This document shows, piece after piece, positions 40,415 to 49,212 of a stretch of 64,000 bases of DNA (position 1 is its first letter; each line of letters starts with the position of its first letter). The notes under the pieces are model-generated. The model worked only from the letters and a program-made list of their open reading frames with translations, was not told the DNA's origin and searched no databases. Source of the DNA: CAWJFJ01 sp963800065 (GTDB lineage Bacteria; Actinomycetota; Acidimicrobiia; Acidimicrobiales; UBA8190). The position numbers and the translations under genes were made by a program. The stretch lies in contig CAWCZO010000010.1 in the NCBI GenBank assembly GCA_963800065.1, forward strand, positions 248,001-312,000. The letters are read 5' to 3'.

Positions 40415-41941
40415 GTGACCGTCACTCTTCTCACCGACCATCTCCGGGCCATGGCCGGGGCCTTTCCCGACGAGGTCGGGTACCGGGTGATCGACGCCGG
40501 CGAGATGACCTTCGCCCAGTGGGAGGCGGAATCGAACCGATTGGCTCGGGGGCTCGTCGATCGGGGGGTGGCGCGCGGCGACAGGGTGGCTCTCTACCTG
40601 ACGGCCGAGGAGGCACTGCGCTTCATGGTGGCCTACTCCGCTGTCCACAAGGCCGGCGCCGTGGCCGTCCCCACCAACATCCGACTCACCGACAGCGAGC
40701 TCGGGCATCTCCTCGGGCATGCCGAGGTGAAGGCGGTGCTCACCGACGCCGAGCTCTCGCCCGCCGCCCGGCGCGTCACGGCCGGACTGAGCAGCGTCTC
40801 GCACATCTTGACGGCGCCGGCGACGGCCCCGGGGGCGACGCCACCGTGGTCGTGGGGCGAGGCCGGGGCGACCGACGGGTCCGAATTCCAGGTTCCCGTG
40901 GACTCCGAGGACCTGGCCGACATTCTCTACACCTCGGGGACGACGGGACTGCCGAAGGGGGTGGCCATCCGCCACCGCAACGTCGCCCTCATCCCCGGAG
41001 CGCCGAACCCCAGTTTTTCGGGGAACAGCTGGCTCCACGCCAGCCCCCTGTTCACCTTCGCCGGGATCGGTTTCATCTACAACCCGATGCAGTTGGGGCT
41101 GCTCGGTGTCTACCTGCCCCGGTTCGACGCCGGACGCTGGCTCCAGATCGTGAACGAGCTGAAGCCACAGTTCGTCTTCCTGGTGCCCTCCATGGCCCAG
41201 CTGATCGTGACCCACGAGGACTTCGCCACGGCCGAACTGGCCTCGATCCAGATCTGTGCCGTCGGCTCCTCGCCCCTGGCGCCGTCCACCTTGCGGGCCC
41301 TGCAGGAGCAGATGCCCGAGGCGGCGGTGTCCAATTCCTACGGGATGACCGAGGCCGGCCCCGCCTTCTGCTCCATGCCCAAGGGCGAAGCCCTCAAGAG
41401 GATCGGATCGGTGGGCCAACCGATGCCGCCGCTCGAGGTGAGGATCCTCGACGAGGACGGCAACGACGTCGGGGTCGGTGAGATCGGTGAGGCCGTGCTG
41501 CGGATGGAGGGACGCCAGCGCGAGTACTACCGCAATCCGGAGGCCACCGCCGGGACCTGGGTCGACGGCTGGCTCCACTCCGGGGACCTGGCCCGGCTCG
41601 ACGACGACGGCTACTTGTACATCGTGGGGCGGAAGAAGGACGTCATCATCCGGGGCGGGAACAACATCCACGCCGTGGACATCGAGGCCGTCCTCCTCGA
41701 CCACCCCGACGTGATCGAGGCCGGCGTGGTGGGGATCCCCCACGACGTCCTCGGTGAGGACGTGGCCGCCGTGGTGGTCCTGGCCGAGACGTCGACGGTG
41801 ACGGCCGACGAGCTGCGCGTCCACTGCGCCGGGAGGTTGGCCGACTACAAGGTCCCGCGACGGATCGAATTCGCCGAGGAGCTGCCCCGCAACGCCACCG
41901 GGAAGATCCTGAAGGAGAAGCTCCGGCTGTCCCTCCGATAG
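40415..41941 (+). CDS. Acyl-CoA synthetase (class I adenylate-forming)
   Basis: 508 residues from GTG 40415. ANL motifs: DILYTSGTTGLPKGVAIRHRN P-loop, NSYGMTEAGPAF, GWLHSGDLARLDDDGYLYIVGRKKDVIIRGGNNIHAVDIE and PRNATGKILKEKLR with the catalytic lysine. Acts on a fatty, cyclic or steroid-derived acid. The upstream SnoaL-like gene and convergent acyl-CoA dehydrogenase place it in the same catabolic neighbourhood. Confidence 0.9.
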   Translation: MTVTLLTDHLRAMAGAFPDEVGYRVIDAGEMTFAQWEAESNRLARGLVDRGVARGDRVALYLTAEEALRFMVAYSAVHKAGAVAVPTNIRLTDSELGHLLGHAEVKAVLTDAELSPAARRVTAGLSSVSHILTAPATAPGATPPWSWGEAGATDGSEFQVPVDSEDLADILYTSGTTGLPKGVAIRHRNVALIPGAPNPSFSGNSWLHASPLFTFAGIGFIYNPMQLGLLGVYLPRFDAGRWLQIVNELKPQFVFLVPSMAQLIVTHEDFATAELASIQICAVGSSPLAPSTLRALQEQMPEAAVSNSYGMTEAGPAFCSMPKGEALKRIGSVGQPMPPLEVRILDEDGNDVGVGEIGEAVLRMEGRQREYYRNPEATAGTWVDGWLHSGDLARLDDDGYLYIVGRKKDVIIRGGNNIHAVDIEAVLLDHPDVIEAGVVGIPHDVLGEDVAAVVVLAETSTVTADELRVHCAGRLADYKVPRRIEFAEELPRNATGKILKEKLRLSLR

Positions 41942-41987
41942 TCGTCTCGGCTCGCCCATGGCGGAGTGAACCGGGCCGAAGCCGGAG

Positions 41988-43133
41988 TCAGCCCGACGAC
42001 GACCAGACCGACGACTCCGACGGCTGTCCCACCGGGCCCAGGATGAGGTCGGCCAGGCGTTGGCGCTGGTAGCCCTGGGCGCCGAAGAGCACGTCGTCCT
42101 GCTTGGCCCGCCGGTAGAGCAGGTGGGCGTCGACGTCCCAGGTGAAACCGATCCCGCCGTGGACCTGGATGCACTCGGCGGTCACGAAGTCGGCGGCCTC
42201 GGCCACGAAGGCCTTGCACATGGCCGCCGCTTTCTGGCGCTCGGGATCGTCGACATCGGACGTCCAGGCGGCGTAGTGGGTACCGACCCGGGCCAGCTCC
42301 AGACGGTGGAGCATGTCGGCCGCCTTGTGCTTGATGACCTGGAAGGTGGCGATGGGCCGGTCGAACTGGACCCGGACCTTGGCGTACTCGACGGCCAGAT
42401 CGAGGGCCCGCTGCGACGTCCCCACCAGCTCGGCGCAGACGGCCACGGCCAGGTCGTCGAGGACCCGGGCCCACAGCGCCGCCTGATCGCCGGGCGGTCC
42501 CACCCGTCGGGCCCGGCGCCCGTCGAGAACCAGGCGGGCCACCTTGCGGGTGACGTCGAGGGCGGGGACGGTCTCGCCGGCGGGGGCGTCGAGGAGGAAG
42601 GTGGCCAGGCCGTCGTCGTCGTGGCCCACCACCAGGGCCCAGTCCGCCGTCGCCCCGTCGAGGACGAGGGGCTTGGTCCCGGCCAGGACCACCTCCCCGT
42701 CGCCGCCATCCGGTGCCGCCGCGGCCCGGGCGCCGATGCTGTCGAGCGGGGCACCGTGGCCCCGCTCCTCGAGAGCCACCGTCCCCCGGCGGCGGCCGGC
42801 GGCCAGGTCGTCGAGAAGATCGTCGGCCCCCAGGCGGACGACGGCCAGGGTGGCCAGAACGGCCGAGGAGAGAAACGGTCCGGGGAAGGGCAGAGCGCCC
42901 AACTCCTCCTGGAGGACGACGAGGTCGAGGAGGCCGAGCCCGAGGCCCCCGGCCGACTCCGGGACGAGGACGCCGAGCCATCCCAGGCCCGCCATCGTCT
43001 CCCACAGCGCCGGGGTGACCCCGACGGGGTCGTCGATCATGGCCCGGACGTACGCCGGTGGCGTCTCCGCCGCCAGGGTGGTGCGGACCGCCTGGCGGAA
43101 GTCGTCCTGCTCGGCCGAGAAGGTGAAGTCCAC
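41988..43133 (-). CDS. Acyl-CoA dehydrogenase (steroid-type FadE subunit-like)
   Basis: 381 residues, start at 43133. N-terminal DFTFSAEQDDFRQAVRTTL, LGWLGVLVPESAGGLGLG, C-terminal KVRVQFDRPIATFQVIKHKAADM and QVHGGIGFTWDVDAHLLYRRAKQDDVLFG. The middle beta-domain is shortened and lacks the usual TEP-x-GGSD flavin motif (instead TVALEERGHGA). This pattern is seen in one subunit of the heteromeric alpha2-beta2 acyl-CoA dehydrogenases of actinomycete steroid catabolism. It may need another dehydrogenase of the window (45272 or 61079) as partner. Third gene of an operon with thiolase and HDO-like protein. Confidence 0.83.
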   Translation of the reverse strand: MDFTFSAEQDDFRQAVRTTLAAETPPAYVRAMIDDPVGVTPALWETMAGLGWLGVLVPESAGGLGLGLLDLVVLQEELGALPFPGPFLSSAVLATLAVVRLGADDLLDDLAAGRRRGTVALEERGHGAPLDSIGARAAAAPDGGDGEVVLAGTKPLVLDGATADWALVVGHDDDGLATFLLDAPAGETVPALDVTRKVARLVLDGRRARRVGPPGDQAALWARVLDDLAVAVCAELVGTSQRALDLAVEYAKVRVQFDRPIATFQVIKHKAADMLHRLELARVGTHYAAWTSDVDDPERQKAAAMCKAFVAEAADFVTAECIQVHGGIGFTWDVDAHLLYRRAKQDDVLFGAQGYQRQRLADLILGPVGQPSESSVWSSSG

Positions 43134-43151
43134 GTCGCTCCCGCCCGCCGG

Positions 43152-44342
43152 CTAGCCGAGCCGCTCGATGACGGTGGCGTTGGCCTGACCGCCGCCCTCG
43201 CACATGGTCTGGAAGCCGTAGCGGCCGCCGGTGGCCTGGAGCTGGTTGAGCAGGGTGGTCATGAGCCGGACGCCGGAGGCGCCGAGGGGATGGCCGATGG
43301 CGATGGCACCGCCCCGCGGGTTGAAGAGGTCGGGGTCCGGTGAGAAGGCCCGGACCCACATGAGGGCGATGGCGGCGAAGGCCTCGTTGCATTCGATGGC
43401 GTCGAAGTCGTCGATGATCATCCCCGTCCGCTCGAGAAGCTTCCGGGTGGCGGGGACCGGGGCCGAGAGGACGATGGCGGCGTCCTCGGCCGCCACGGCG
43501 AAGGCGTGGAACCGGGCCCGGATGGGGAGCCCCAGCTTCTCGGCCACCGACCGCTCGGCGATGAGCATGGCGGCGGCCCCGTCGGTCATCTGCGAGGAGT
43601 TCCCGGCCGTGATGTCGGGGGCGGTGTCGGGATCGAACTGCTGGGCCGGGGGCAGGGCGGCCAGCGCCTCGAGGGTGGTGGTCCGCCGGATGCCCTCGTC
43701 CTCGGTCAGGAACTCGCCGGTGAGGGTGCCCTCGTCGTCACGGAGGGGGACGGGGATGGCTTCGGCGGCGAAATGCCCCGAGTCCGTCGCCTCGGCGGCG
43801 CGCCGGTGGCTCTCGAGCGCGTAGAGGTCCATGTCCTCGCGCGTGACCTTCCACTGGTCGGCCAGGACCTGGGCCACCCGGAACTGCATCCACAGGCGGT
43901 TGTCGATGGCCTCGAGGAACGAGGGCGGGAAGGGGCCGGTGCCCCCGCGGGCGTTCGAGGCCAGCGGGACGCGCGACATCGACTCCGTCCCACAGGCGAT
44001 GGCCACGTCGTAGTGGCCGGCCACCACGCCGGCGGCGGCGAAGTGGACGGCCTGCTGGGAGGACCCGCACTGGCGGTCCACGGTGGTGGCCGGCACCGAC
44101 TGGGGCAAGCCGGCCGCCACCCAGGCGTTGCGGGCCACGTTGGTCGACTGCTCTCCGACCTGGGACACGCATCCCCCGATGACGTCGTCGACGCGGGCAG
44201 GGTCGATCTTGGTGTGGGTGACCAGATGGTTCAGGGTGAGGGCCAGGAGGTCGACGGGGTGCCAGGTGGCCAGGGCCCCGCCCCGCTTGCCGAAGAAGGT
44301 GCGGCAGGTGTCGACGATGACCGCTTCGCGCGGGGCGGCCAC
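43152..44342 (-). CDS. Acetyl-CoA C-acyltransferase (thiolase, FadA type)
   Basis: 396 residues from ATG 44342, four bases after the preceding stop. Complete thiolase active site: C92 in DRQCGSSQQA, H351 in AIGHPLGASG, C381 in MCEGGGQANA, plus NEAFAAIA. Catalyses thiolytic cleavage of 3-ketoacyl-CoA. Resembles FadA5/FadA6-type thiolases, which act on steroid side chains or rings. Between the HDO-like and acyl-CoA dehydrogenase genes in one operon. Confidence 0.9.
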   Translation of the reverse strand: MAAPREAVIVDTCRTFFGKRGGALATWHPVDLLALTLNHLVTHTKIDPARVDDVIGGCVSQVGEQSTNVARNAWVAAGLPQSVPATTVDRQCGSSQQAVHFAAAGVVAGHYDVAIACGTESMSRVPLASNARGGTGPFPPSFLEAIDNRLWMQFRVAQVLADQWKVTREDMDLYALESHRRAAEATDSGHFAAEAIPVPLRDDEGTLTGEFLTEDEGIRRTTTLEALAALPPAQQFDPDTAPDITAGNSSQMTDGAAAMLIAERSVAEKLGLPIRARFHAFAVAAEDAAIVLSAPVPATRKLLERTGMIIDDFDAIECNEAFAAIALMWVRAFSPDPDLFNPRGGAIAIGHPLGASGVRLMTTLLNQLQATGGRYGFQTMCEGGGQANATVIERLG

Positions 44343-44346
44343 CGCC

Positions 44347-45129
44347 CTAGCCCCGGTCCCGGCGCAGCGCCCCGGGCTCGTCGAGCCAGCGGTTCAGGGC
44401 CACCGTCCGCTGGTTGCGGACCGAGAAGGTGTGGACGATGGCCCGGCGGATGCGCCTCTGCTGGTCGACCGAGACCGCCACCTTCCGCAGGAGGTAGTCG
44501 GCCTGTTCGCCGTGGTCCTCCTCGGCGTAGGCGTGGACGCGGAAGTTCTCGACCTCGATGCCGTAGTGGTCGCGCATCCCCTCGTACATCTTCTTGGCGT
44601 ACCCGGTCGACGCCGCGAAGCGCTCGCCGGCCCAGCCGAAGGCGGCCAGGCCCTCCTCGTAGGAGCGGCGCATGTAGTAGAGGGTGGTGAAGACGGTGCC
44701 GATCGTCTCGGGCATGGCCACGTAGTTGACGAGCTCGTCGTCGGTGACACCGAGCTGGTGCGCCCAGTCGATCTTCATGTCGACATGGTTGGAGTCCCCG
44801 GTGTACCCGGTCTCGTCGGCCAGGTTCTGGAGCCAGTGGGCGAAGTGCTCGGAGGTGGCCAGCGAGAGCGCGTCGGCGTCGGGCGCGTTGGAGACGATCG
44901 AGCCGAACTCGGTGGTGTAGTAGCGGCCCAGGAAGTAGTACTCCTTGGCGAAACGCTTCAGGTAGTCCTCCGACAGGCTGCCGTCGGCCACCGCCTCCCA
45001 GACCATGTTCTTGGCCGTGGCTATCTCCGTCTGCAACGTCTCCAGCTCGTTCATGAAGTCGTCGACGCTCTTGGCCTCCGCCGCACCGTCCTGGCGCCGG
45101 ATGTCCTTGAACTCCCTGGTCTTGCTCAT
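44347..45129 (-). CDS. Heme-oxygenase-like diiron (TenA/CADD-like) protein
   Basis: 260 residues from ATG 45129. AGAGGTG upstream decides this start over the in-frame GTG at 45138, which is part of that site. All-helical. Candidate iron ligands sit in the expected spacing: KEYYFLGRYYTTEF, SEHFAHWLQNLADETGYTGDSNHVDM, and a late HAYAEEDHGEQAD. This fits heme-oxygenase-like metal oxidases (iron-containing redox enzyme family) that cleave or desaturate small acids and amines. First in an operon with thiolase and acyl-CoA dehydrogenase, an unexpected partner, so it may perform an oxidative step on a CoA-linked or free acid. Reaction unproven. Confidence 0.68.
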   Translation of the reverse strand: MSKTREFKDIRRQDGAAEAKSVDDFMNELETLQTEIATAKNMVWEAVADGSLSEDYLKRFAKEYYFLGRYYTTEFGSIVSNAPDADALSLATSEHFAHWLQNLADETGYTGDSNHVDMKIDWAHQLGVTDDELVNYVAMPETIGTVFTTLYYMRRSYEEGLAAFGWAGERFAASTGYAKKMYEGMRDHYGIEVENFRVHAYAEEDHGEQADYLLRKVAVSVDQQRRIRRAIVHTFSVRNQRTVALNRWLDEPGALRRDRG

Positions 45130-45187
45130 GGTCCGCACCTCTGTTCGTCAGCGGGGAAGCCCCGGCCCCCCTGAGGAGCCGGCGTCA

Positions 45188-45206
45188 CAGTGTAGTAAGT
45201 TCACTG
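45188..45206. promoter_or_regulatory. Inverted repeat in divergent promoter region
   Basis: CAGTG-TAGTAAGTT-CACTG lies in the 142-bp region between the divergent HDO-like operon and the acyl-CoA dehydrogenase at 45272. TAGTAAG may also serve as a -10. Short 5-bp arms make the operator reading weak. Confidence 0.3.
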
Positions 45207-45271
45207 ACGATGGTGTCAGGTCCGGCGACCGCCCGCCACAGCCGATTTCACGCTCGATCAGGGCGGCTGCC

Positions 45272-46480
45272 GTGAGCATGCCCGACGTGGCCGAGAACGA
45301 GGACCGGGCCGCCCTGCGGAAGCTGGCGCGCGACGTGGCCGAGCGGGATATCGCTCCCCACGCCGCGCACTGGGACGAGACCGAGGAGTTCGCCGAGGCC
45401 TCCCTGGAGGCCCTGCGGCGGGCCGACCTGTTCACCGTGACGGTGGCCGAGGAGTTCGGCGGGATGGGGATGGGCGACGTGGAGGCGGCCATCGTCCTGG
45501 AGGAGATCGCCCGGGTCGACGTATCCAGCGCCATCTTGTGCCAATTGGTCTTCAACGGCCCCCCGCGGGCCATCGAGCACCTGGGCAACGAGGCCATGCG
45601 CCGGGAGTGGCTGCCCCAGGCGGCCGCCGGCGAGCTCTTCTGCATCGGGATCACCGAGCCCGATGCCGGCTCCGCCGCCACCACCATGCGGGCCCATCTG
45701 GTGCCCGACGGCGACGGATGGCGGCTCGAGGCCTACAAGAACTACGTGACCGGGGGGCACCGGGCCGTCGCCTGCCTGGTCTGGTGCCGCTTTCCCGGGA
45801 GCGAGGCGGGGACGGGGAAGGGTATCGGGGCGGTCCTGGTCGATCTGCGACGCGACGGCGTCAGCGTGGCCGGGACGCACCGGAAGATGGGGTTGCGGGG
45901 CTGCACCGAGGCCGAGCTCGCCTTCGACGGGGTGCGGATCGAGCCCGACGACGTCCTCGTCCCCGGTGACCCGGCCGACAACAGTGGCCTCAAGACCCTC
46001 CTGGCCCACATCAACCACGAGCGGTGCGGGAACGCCGCCATGTGCCTGGGTGCGGCCCAGGGGGCGCTCGAGTACGCCATCGGGTACATGCTCGAACGGA
46101 CGGTGGGGACGAAGAAGCTGGCCGACCTCCAGGGCCTGCAGTGGAAGATCGCCGACATGGCCGTCGAGCTCGAGGGGGCCCGGCTGCTGCTCGAGCGGGC
46201 CCTGGTCCTGGCCGGACCGGCCGGGACCCCGCCGCCCCTCGAGTCGGCCATGGCCAAGATCGCCTGCAACCTGGCCGCCAAGAAGGTGTGCGACGAGGCC
46301 ATCCAGCTTCTCGGCGGCTACGGCTACAGCCGGGAGTACCCCGTCGAGCGCGCCTACCGCGACATCCGGGGGCTGTGCATCGGGGCGGGAACGGTGGAGA
46401 TCCAACGCAATTTCGTGGGGACGTCGTTGCTGGCCGGGCGGGTGCCCGGAGGGCCGTGGTGGAAGACGCCACGCCGGTGA
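45272..46480 (+). CDS. Acyl-CoA dehydrogenase (FadE)
   Basis: 402 residues from GTG 45272; ATG 45278 is an alternative. Full ACAD layout: ALRKLARDVAERDIAPHA, FTVTVAEEFGGMGMG, GELFCIGITEPDAGSAATTMR flavin motif, KNYVTGGHRA, MGLRGCTEAELAFDGVRI, HINHERCGNAAM, and C-terminal ERTVGTKKLADLQGLQWKIADM, IQLLGGYGYSREYPVERAYRDIRGLCIGAGTVEIQ in segments. Catalyses alpha,beta-desaturation of acyl-CoA. Its stop overlaps the DUF35-fusion gene by 4 nt, starting a three-gene coupled operon. Confidence 0.9.
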   Translation: MSMPDVAENEDRAALRKLARDVAERDIAPHAAHWDETEEFAEASLEALRRADLFTVTVAEEFGGMGMGDVEAAIVLEEIARVDVSSAILCQLVFNGPPRAIEHLGNEAMRREWLPQAAAGELFCIGITEPDAGSAATTMRAHLVPDGDGWRLEAYKNYVTGGHRAVACLVWCRFPGSEAGTGKGIGAVLVDLRRDGVSVAGTHRKMGLRGCTEAELAFDGVRIEPDDVLVPGDPADNSGLKTLLAHINHERCGNAAMCLGAAQGALEYAIGYMLERTVGTKKLADLQGLQWKIADMAVELEGARLLLERALVLAGPAGTPPPLESAMAKIACNLAAKKVCDEAIQLLGGYGYSREYPVERAYRDIRGLCIGAGTVEIQRNFVGTSLLAGRVPGGPWWKTPRR

Positions 46481-48015
46481 GCGCTCCCGGCGTGACCACC
46501 CCGGTGGCCGTGCTCGGTGTCGGAGCCGCCGCCCCGTCGCTGCGCCTGGCCGCCTCCGAGGTGGGCGCCGCCTGGGGGTCGGGCGCAGGACGCGGCACCG
46601 TGGCCGTGTGCGACTCCGACGAGGACACCCTGACCCTCGCCTGGCAGGCGGCCGTGCGGGCCCTGGCGGCGGCCGGGGTGGAGGCCGCCGCCTTGTCGGG
46701 CCTGTGGTGGGGGACGACGCGGCCGCCGTTCGCCGAGGGCCCCAGTCACGCTTTTCTGTCGACGGCGCTCGGGCTCGACGCCGGGGCCACCGGGATGCTG
46801 TGCGCCGGATCACCCCATGCGGGGATGGAGGCGCTGCTCGCCGCCTGGGACGCGTTGGCGGCCGGACACGCCCAGCTCGCCCTGGTGGTGGCGTCCGATG
46901 CGCTCGTCCCGGGGGCGGGGACGGCCGGTGAGTCGACCACCGGCGCCGGAGCGGCCGCCTTCGTGCTGGGAGCGCTCGACCCGGCCGGGTCGAGCGGCAA
47001 CGGGTCGGGGGCACCGGCGCGCCTGGAGGCCCGCGCCACGCGTGTCATGGCCGCCGTCGACCGCTACCGCGGTGACGCCGAGCGGGCCACGGGTGACGTC
47101 TACGACGGACGGCTGTTTCGCGAAGAGGTCTTCGTTCCCCTGTTGGCCGCCACCGGCCGTGCCCTCGGCGGGGAGCAGGGCACACCGGGCACGGGGTGGG
47201 CCGTCGCCGATCCGGACGGGAAGCTGGCCCCGGCCGTGGTCAAGCGCCTGGGCGGGACCCTGGTGTCGTCGGCGGTCACGTCGGCGCTGGGCGACACCGG
47301 GTCGGCCGCCGCCCTGCTCGGTGGCATCCAGGGATGTGCCGACGCCGAACCCCCGGCCGTGCTGGGCCTGATCGCCTACGGCGGCGGTCGGGCCACGGCC
47401 GTGTCCCTGGAGGTGGGGCGCGCCGTCCCGGGGGCGGGCGACGTCGCCGGCGCCGTGGGCGAGGGGCGACGTGTCTCCTACGTCCAGGCCATCCGGGCCC
47501 GGGGCCAGCTCGAGCCCATGAGCGATCCCATCCCCATGGGTGTGCCCCCGGCCGGCGCCGCTTTCGTCCGCGGCAACGTGGAGATGCTGGCCTTCGAGGG
47601 CGCCCGCTGCCGGGCCTGCGGCGTCATCTCCACGCCGCCTTCCATCCACCCCCGTTGCACCGGTTGTGGCCGAGGTGAACTCGACGTCGTCCGCCTGGCG
47701 CGGGCCGGCCGGGTGCAGACGTTCGTGGTCAACCAGACCATGCCGCCGCCCTTCCAGGCGCCGCTACCCATGGTGGTGGTCGACCTCGACGACGGCGCCC
47801 GGATCATGGTCCAGGGATCGTCCGTCGACGCCGACGATCTCGCCATCGACGACCGGGTCACGCTGTCGCTGCGGCTCTACGCCACCGAACGCGGGATCCC
47901 CGTCTACGGTTATAAGGCGTTCCGGGTGACCCCGTCGGGTGGGACGCCCGAGTTGAGCGATACCTCTGGTGCCATGAGTGGTTCGGCAAACGGTGCGAGC
48001 GGAGGTGGCCGATGA
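46477..48015 (+). CDS. Thiolase-fold (HMG-CoA synthase-like) protein fused to DUF35 Zn-ribbon/OB domain
   Basis: 512 residues from GTG 46477 (GTGA overlap with the upstream dehydrogenase). Residues 1-340 follow a HMG-CoA synthase/KAS III-like thiolase fold (AVLGVGAAAPSLRL, TTRPPF, LGLDAGATGMLCAGSPHAGMEALLAAW, DVYDGRLFREE). Residues 365-490 are a DUF35 domain: rubredoxin-like zinc ribbon C378-x2-C381...C394-x2-C397, then an OB fold (VQTFVVNQTMPPPFQAPLPM). DUF35 proteins bind thiolase-superfamily partners. In steroid catabolism a DUF35 domain and the SCP-x-type Ltp2 form a retro-aldolase. The SCP-x-type gene directly downstream (GATGA overlap) is the likely partner. Confidence 0.8.
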   Translation: MSAPGVTTPVAVLGVGAAAPSLRLAASEVGAAWGSGAGRGTVAVCDSDEDTLTLAWQAAVRALAAAGVEAAALSGLWWGTTRPPFAEGPSHAFLSTALGLDAGATGMLCAGSPHAGMEALLAAWDALAAGHAQLALVVASDALVPGAGTAGESTTGAGAAAFVLGALDPAGSSGNGSGAPARLEARATRVMAAVDRYRGDAERATGDVYDGRLFREEVFVPLLAATGRALGGEQGTPGTGWAVADPDGKLAPAVVKRLGGTLVSSAVTSALGDTGSAAALLGGIQGCADAEPPAVLGLIAYGGGRATAVSLEVGRAVPGAGDVAGAVGEGRRVSYVQAIRARGQLEPMSDPIPMGVPPAGAAFVRGNVEMLAFEGARCRACGVISTPPSIHPRCTGCGRGELDVVRLARAGRVQTFVVNQTMPPPFQAPLPMVVVDLDDGARIMVQGSSVDADDLAIDDRVTLSLRLYATERGIPVYGYKAFRVTPSGGTPELSDTSGAMSGSANGASGGGR

Positions 48016-49190
48016 GCTGGAACAAGGTGGCCGTCGTGGGAGCGGGCCTGATCAAGTTCGGCGAGCTCTTCGAGCAGAGCTACGAGCAGATGGCCGCCGG
48101 CGCCTTCGATGCCGCGCTGGCCAACGTCGACAAGGGTCTAGACCGCCGGTCGATCGACGCCGCCATCGTGGCCACCCAGCGCGGCACCCTGTGGGGCCAG
48201 GAGGGGATCGGTGGCAACACCGTGCCGAGCGCCCTGGGCCTGTCGGGCATTCCCTGCACGCGGGTGGAGAACGCCTGTCCCACCGGTTCCGACGCCTTCC
48301 GGATCGGCGCCATGGTGGTGGCCAGCGGCGTGCACGACGTGGTGCTCGTCATCGGGGTGGAGAAGATGCGCGACAAGTCGGCCCAGGAGGGCCTGCTGGC
48401 GCGGGCAGCCTCCGGGCACCCCCTCTACAACCGGGGCGAGACCGCCCCCGTGCTGTTCGCCCCCTTCGCCACGCGTCACATGCACGAGTTCGGGACCACC
48501 CCCGAGATGCTGGCGGCGGTGGCCGTGAAGAACCACCACAACGGGTGCCTCGATCCCTACGCCCACTTCCAGAACGAGATCACCGTCGACCAGGTCCTGG
48601 CCTCGGCCCCCGTCTGCCGTCCACTGCGGCTGCTCGACTGCTGTCCCCAGACCGACGGCGCCGCCGCTGTGATCCTGACCACCGCCGAAAGAGCCGGTGA
48701 GTTCACCGACAAGCCCGTCTACGTGGCCGGGTTCGGCGTGGCCACCGACCATCCGTATCTCCACGAGAAGTCGACGTTCGTGGGCCTGCCGGCCACCACG
48801 GCCGCCGCCGAGCGCGCCTACGCCATGGCCGGCGTCGGTCCCGGGAACATCGACATGGCCGAGGTGCACGACTGCTTCACCATCACCGAGATCCTCGACA
48901 TCGAGGACCTGGGGTTCGTCGACAAGGGCAAGGGCGGGCCCGCCTCCCTGGAGGGCGAGACGGCCCTCGACGGTCGGCTGCCCGTCAACCCGTCGGGCGG
49001 CCTGTTGGCCAAGGGCCACCCCATCGGCGCCACCGGCATCGCCCAGCTGACCGAGTGCTGGTGGCAGCTGCGCGAGGAGGCGGGCGAGCGGCAGGTGGCC
49101 ATCCGGCAGGGCTACGCCCTGCAGCACAACGTCGGAGGTCGGGGGTCGGGGGTGGCCGTCGTGAACATCCTGACCCGCAACCGCACCTGA
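48012..49190 (+). CDS. SCP-x/lipid-transfer-type thiolase
   Basis: 392 residues from ATG 48012, overlapping the DUF35 fusion by 4 nt. Thiolase fold with nucleophile region RVENACPTGSDAF (C89), EVHDCFTITEILD, and PSGGLLAKGHPIGATG. The C-terminal Cys motif is replaced by NVGGRGSGVAVV, as in SCP-x/Ltp proteins, which often lack full thiolase chemistry and act as thiolases or, with DUF35 partners, as acyl-CoA aldolases. Predicted to work as a complex with the 46477 product. Confidence 0.85.
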   Translation: MSWNKVAVVGAGLIKFGELFEQSYEQMAAGAFDAALANVDKGLDRRSIDAAIVATQRGTLWGQEGIGGNTVPSALGLSGIPCTRVENACPTGSDAFRIGAMVVASGVHDVVLVIGVEKMRDKSAQEGLLARAASGHPLYNRGETAPVLFAPFATRHMHEFGTTPEMLAAVAVKNHHNGCLDPYAHFQNEITVDQVLASAPVCRPLRLLDCCPQTDGAAAVILTTAERAGEFTDKPVYVAGFGVATDHPYLHEKSTFVGLPATTAAAERAYAMAGVGPGNIDMAEVHDCFTITEILDIEDLGFVDKGKGGPASLEGETALDGRLPVNPSGGLLAKGHPIGATGIAQLTECWWQLREEAGERQVAIRQGYALQHNVGGRGSGVAVVNILTRNRT

Positions 49191-49212
49191 CCGGTCCCCT
49201 ACGCTGCGGGCC

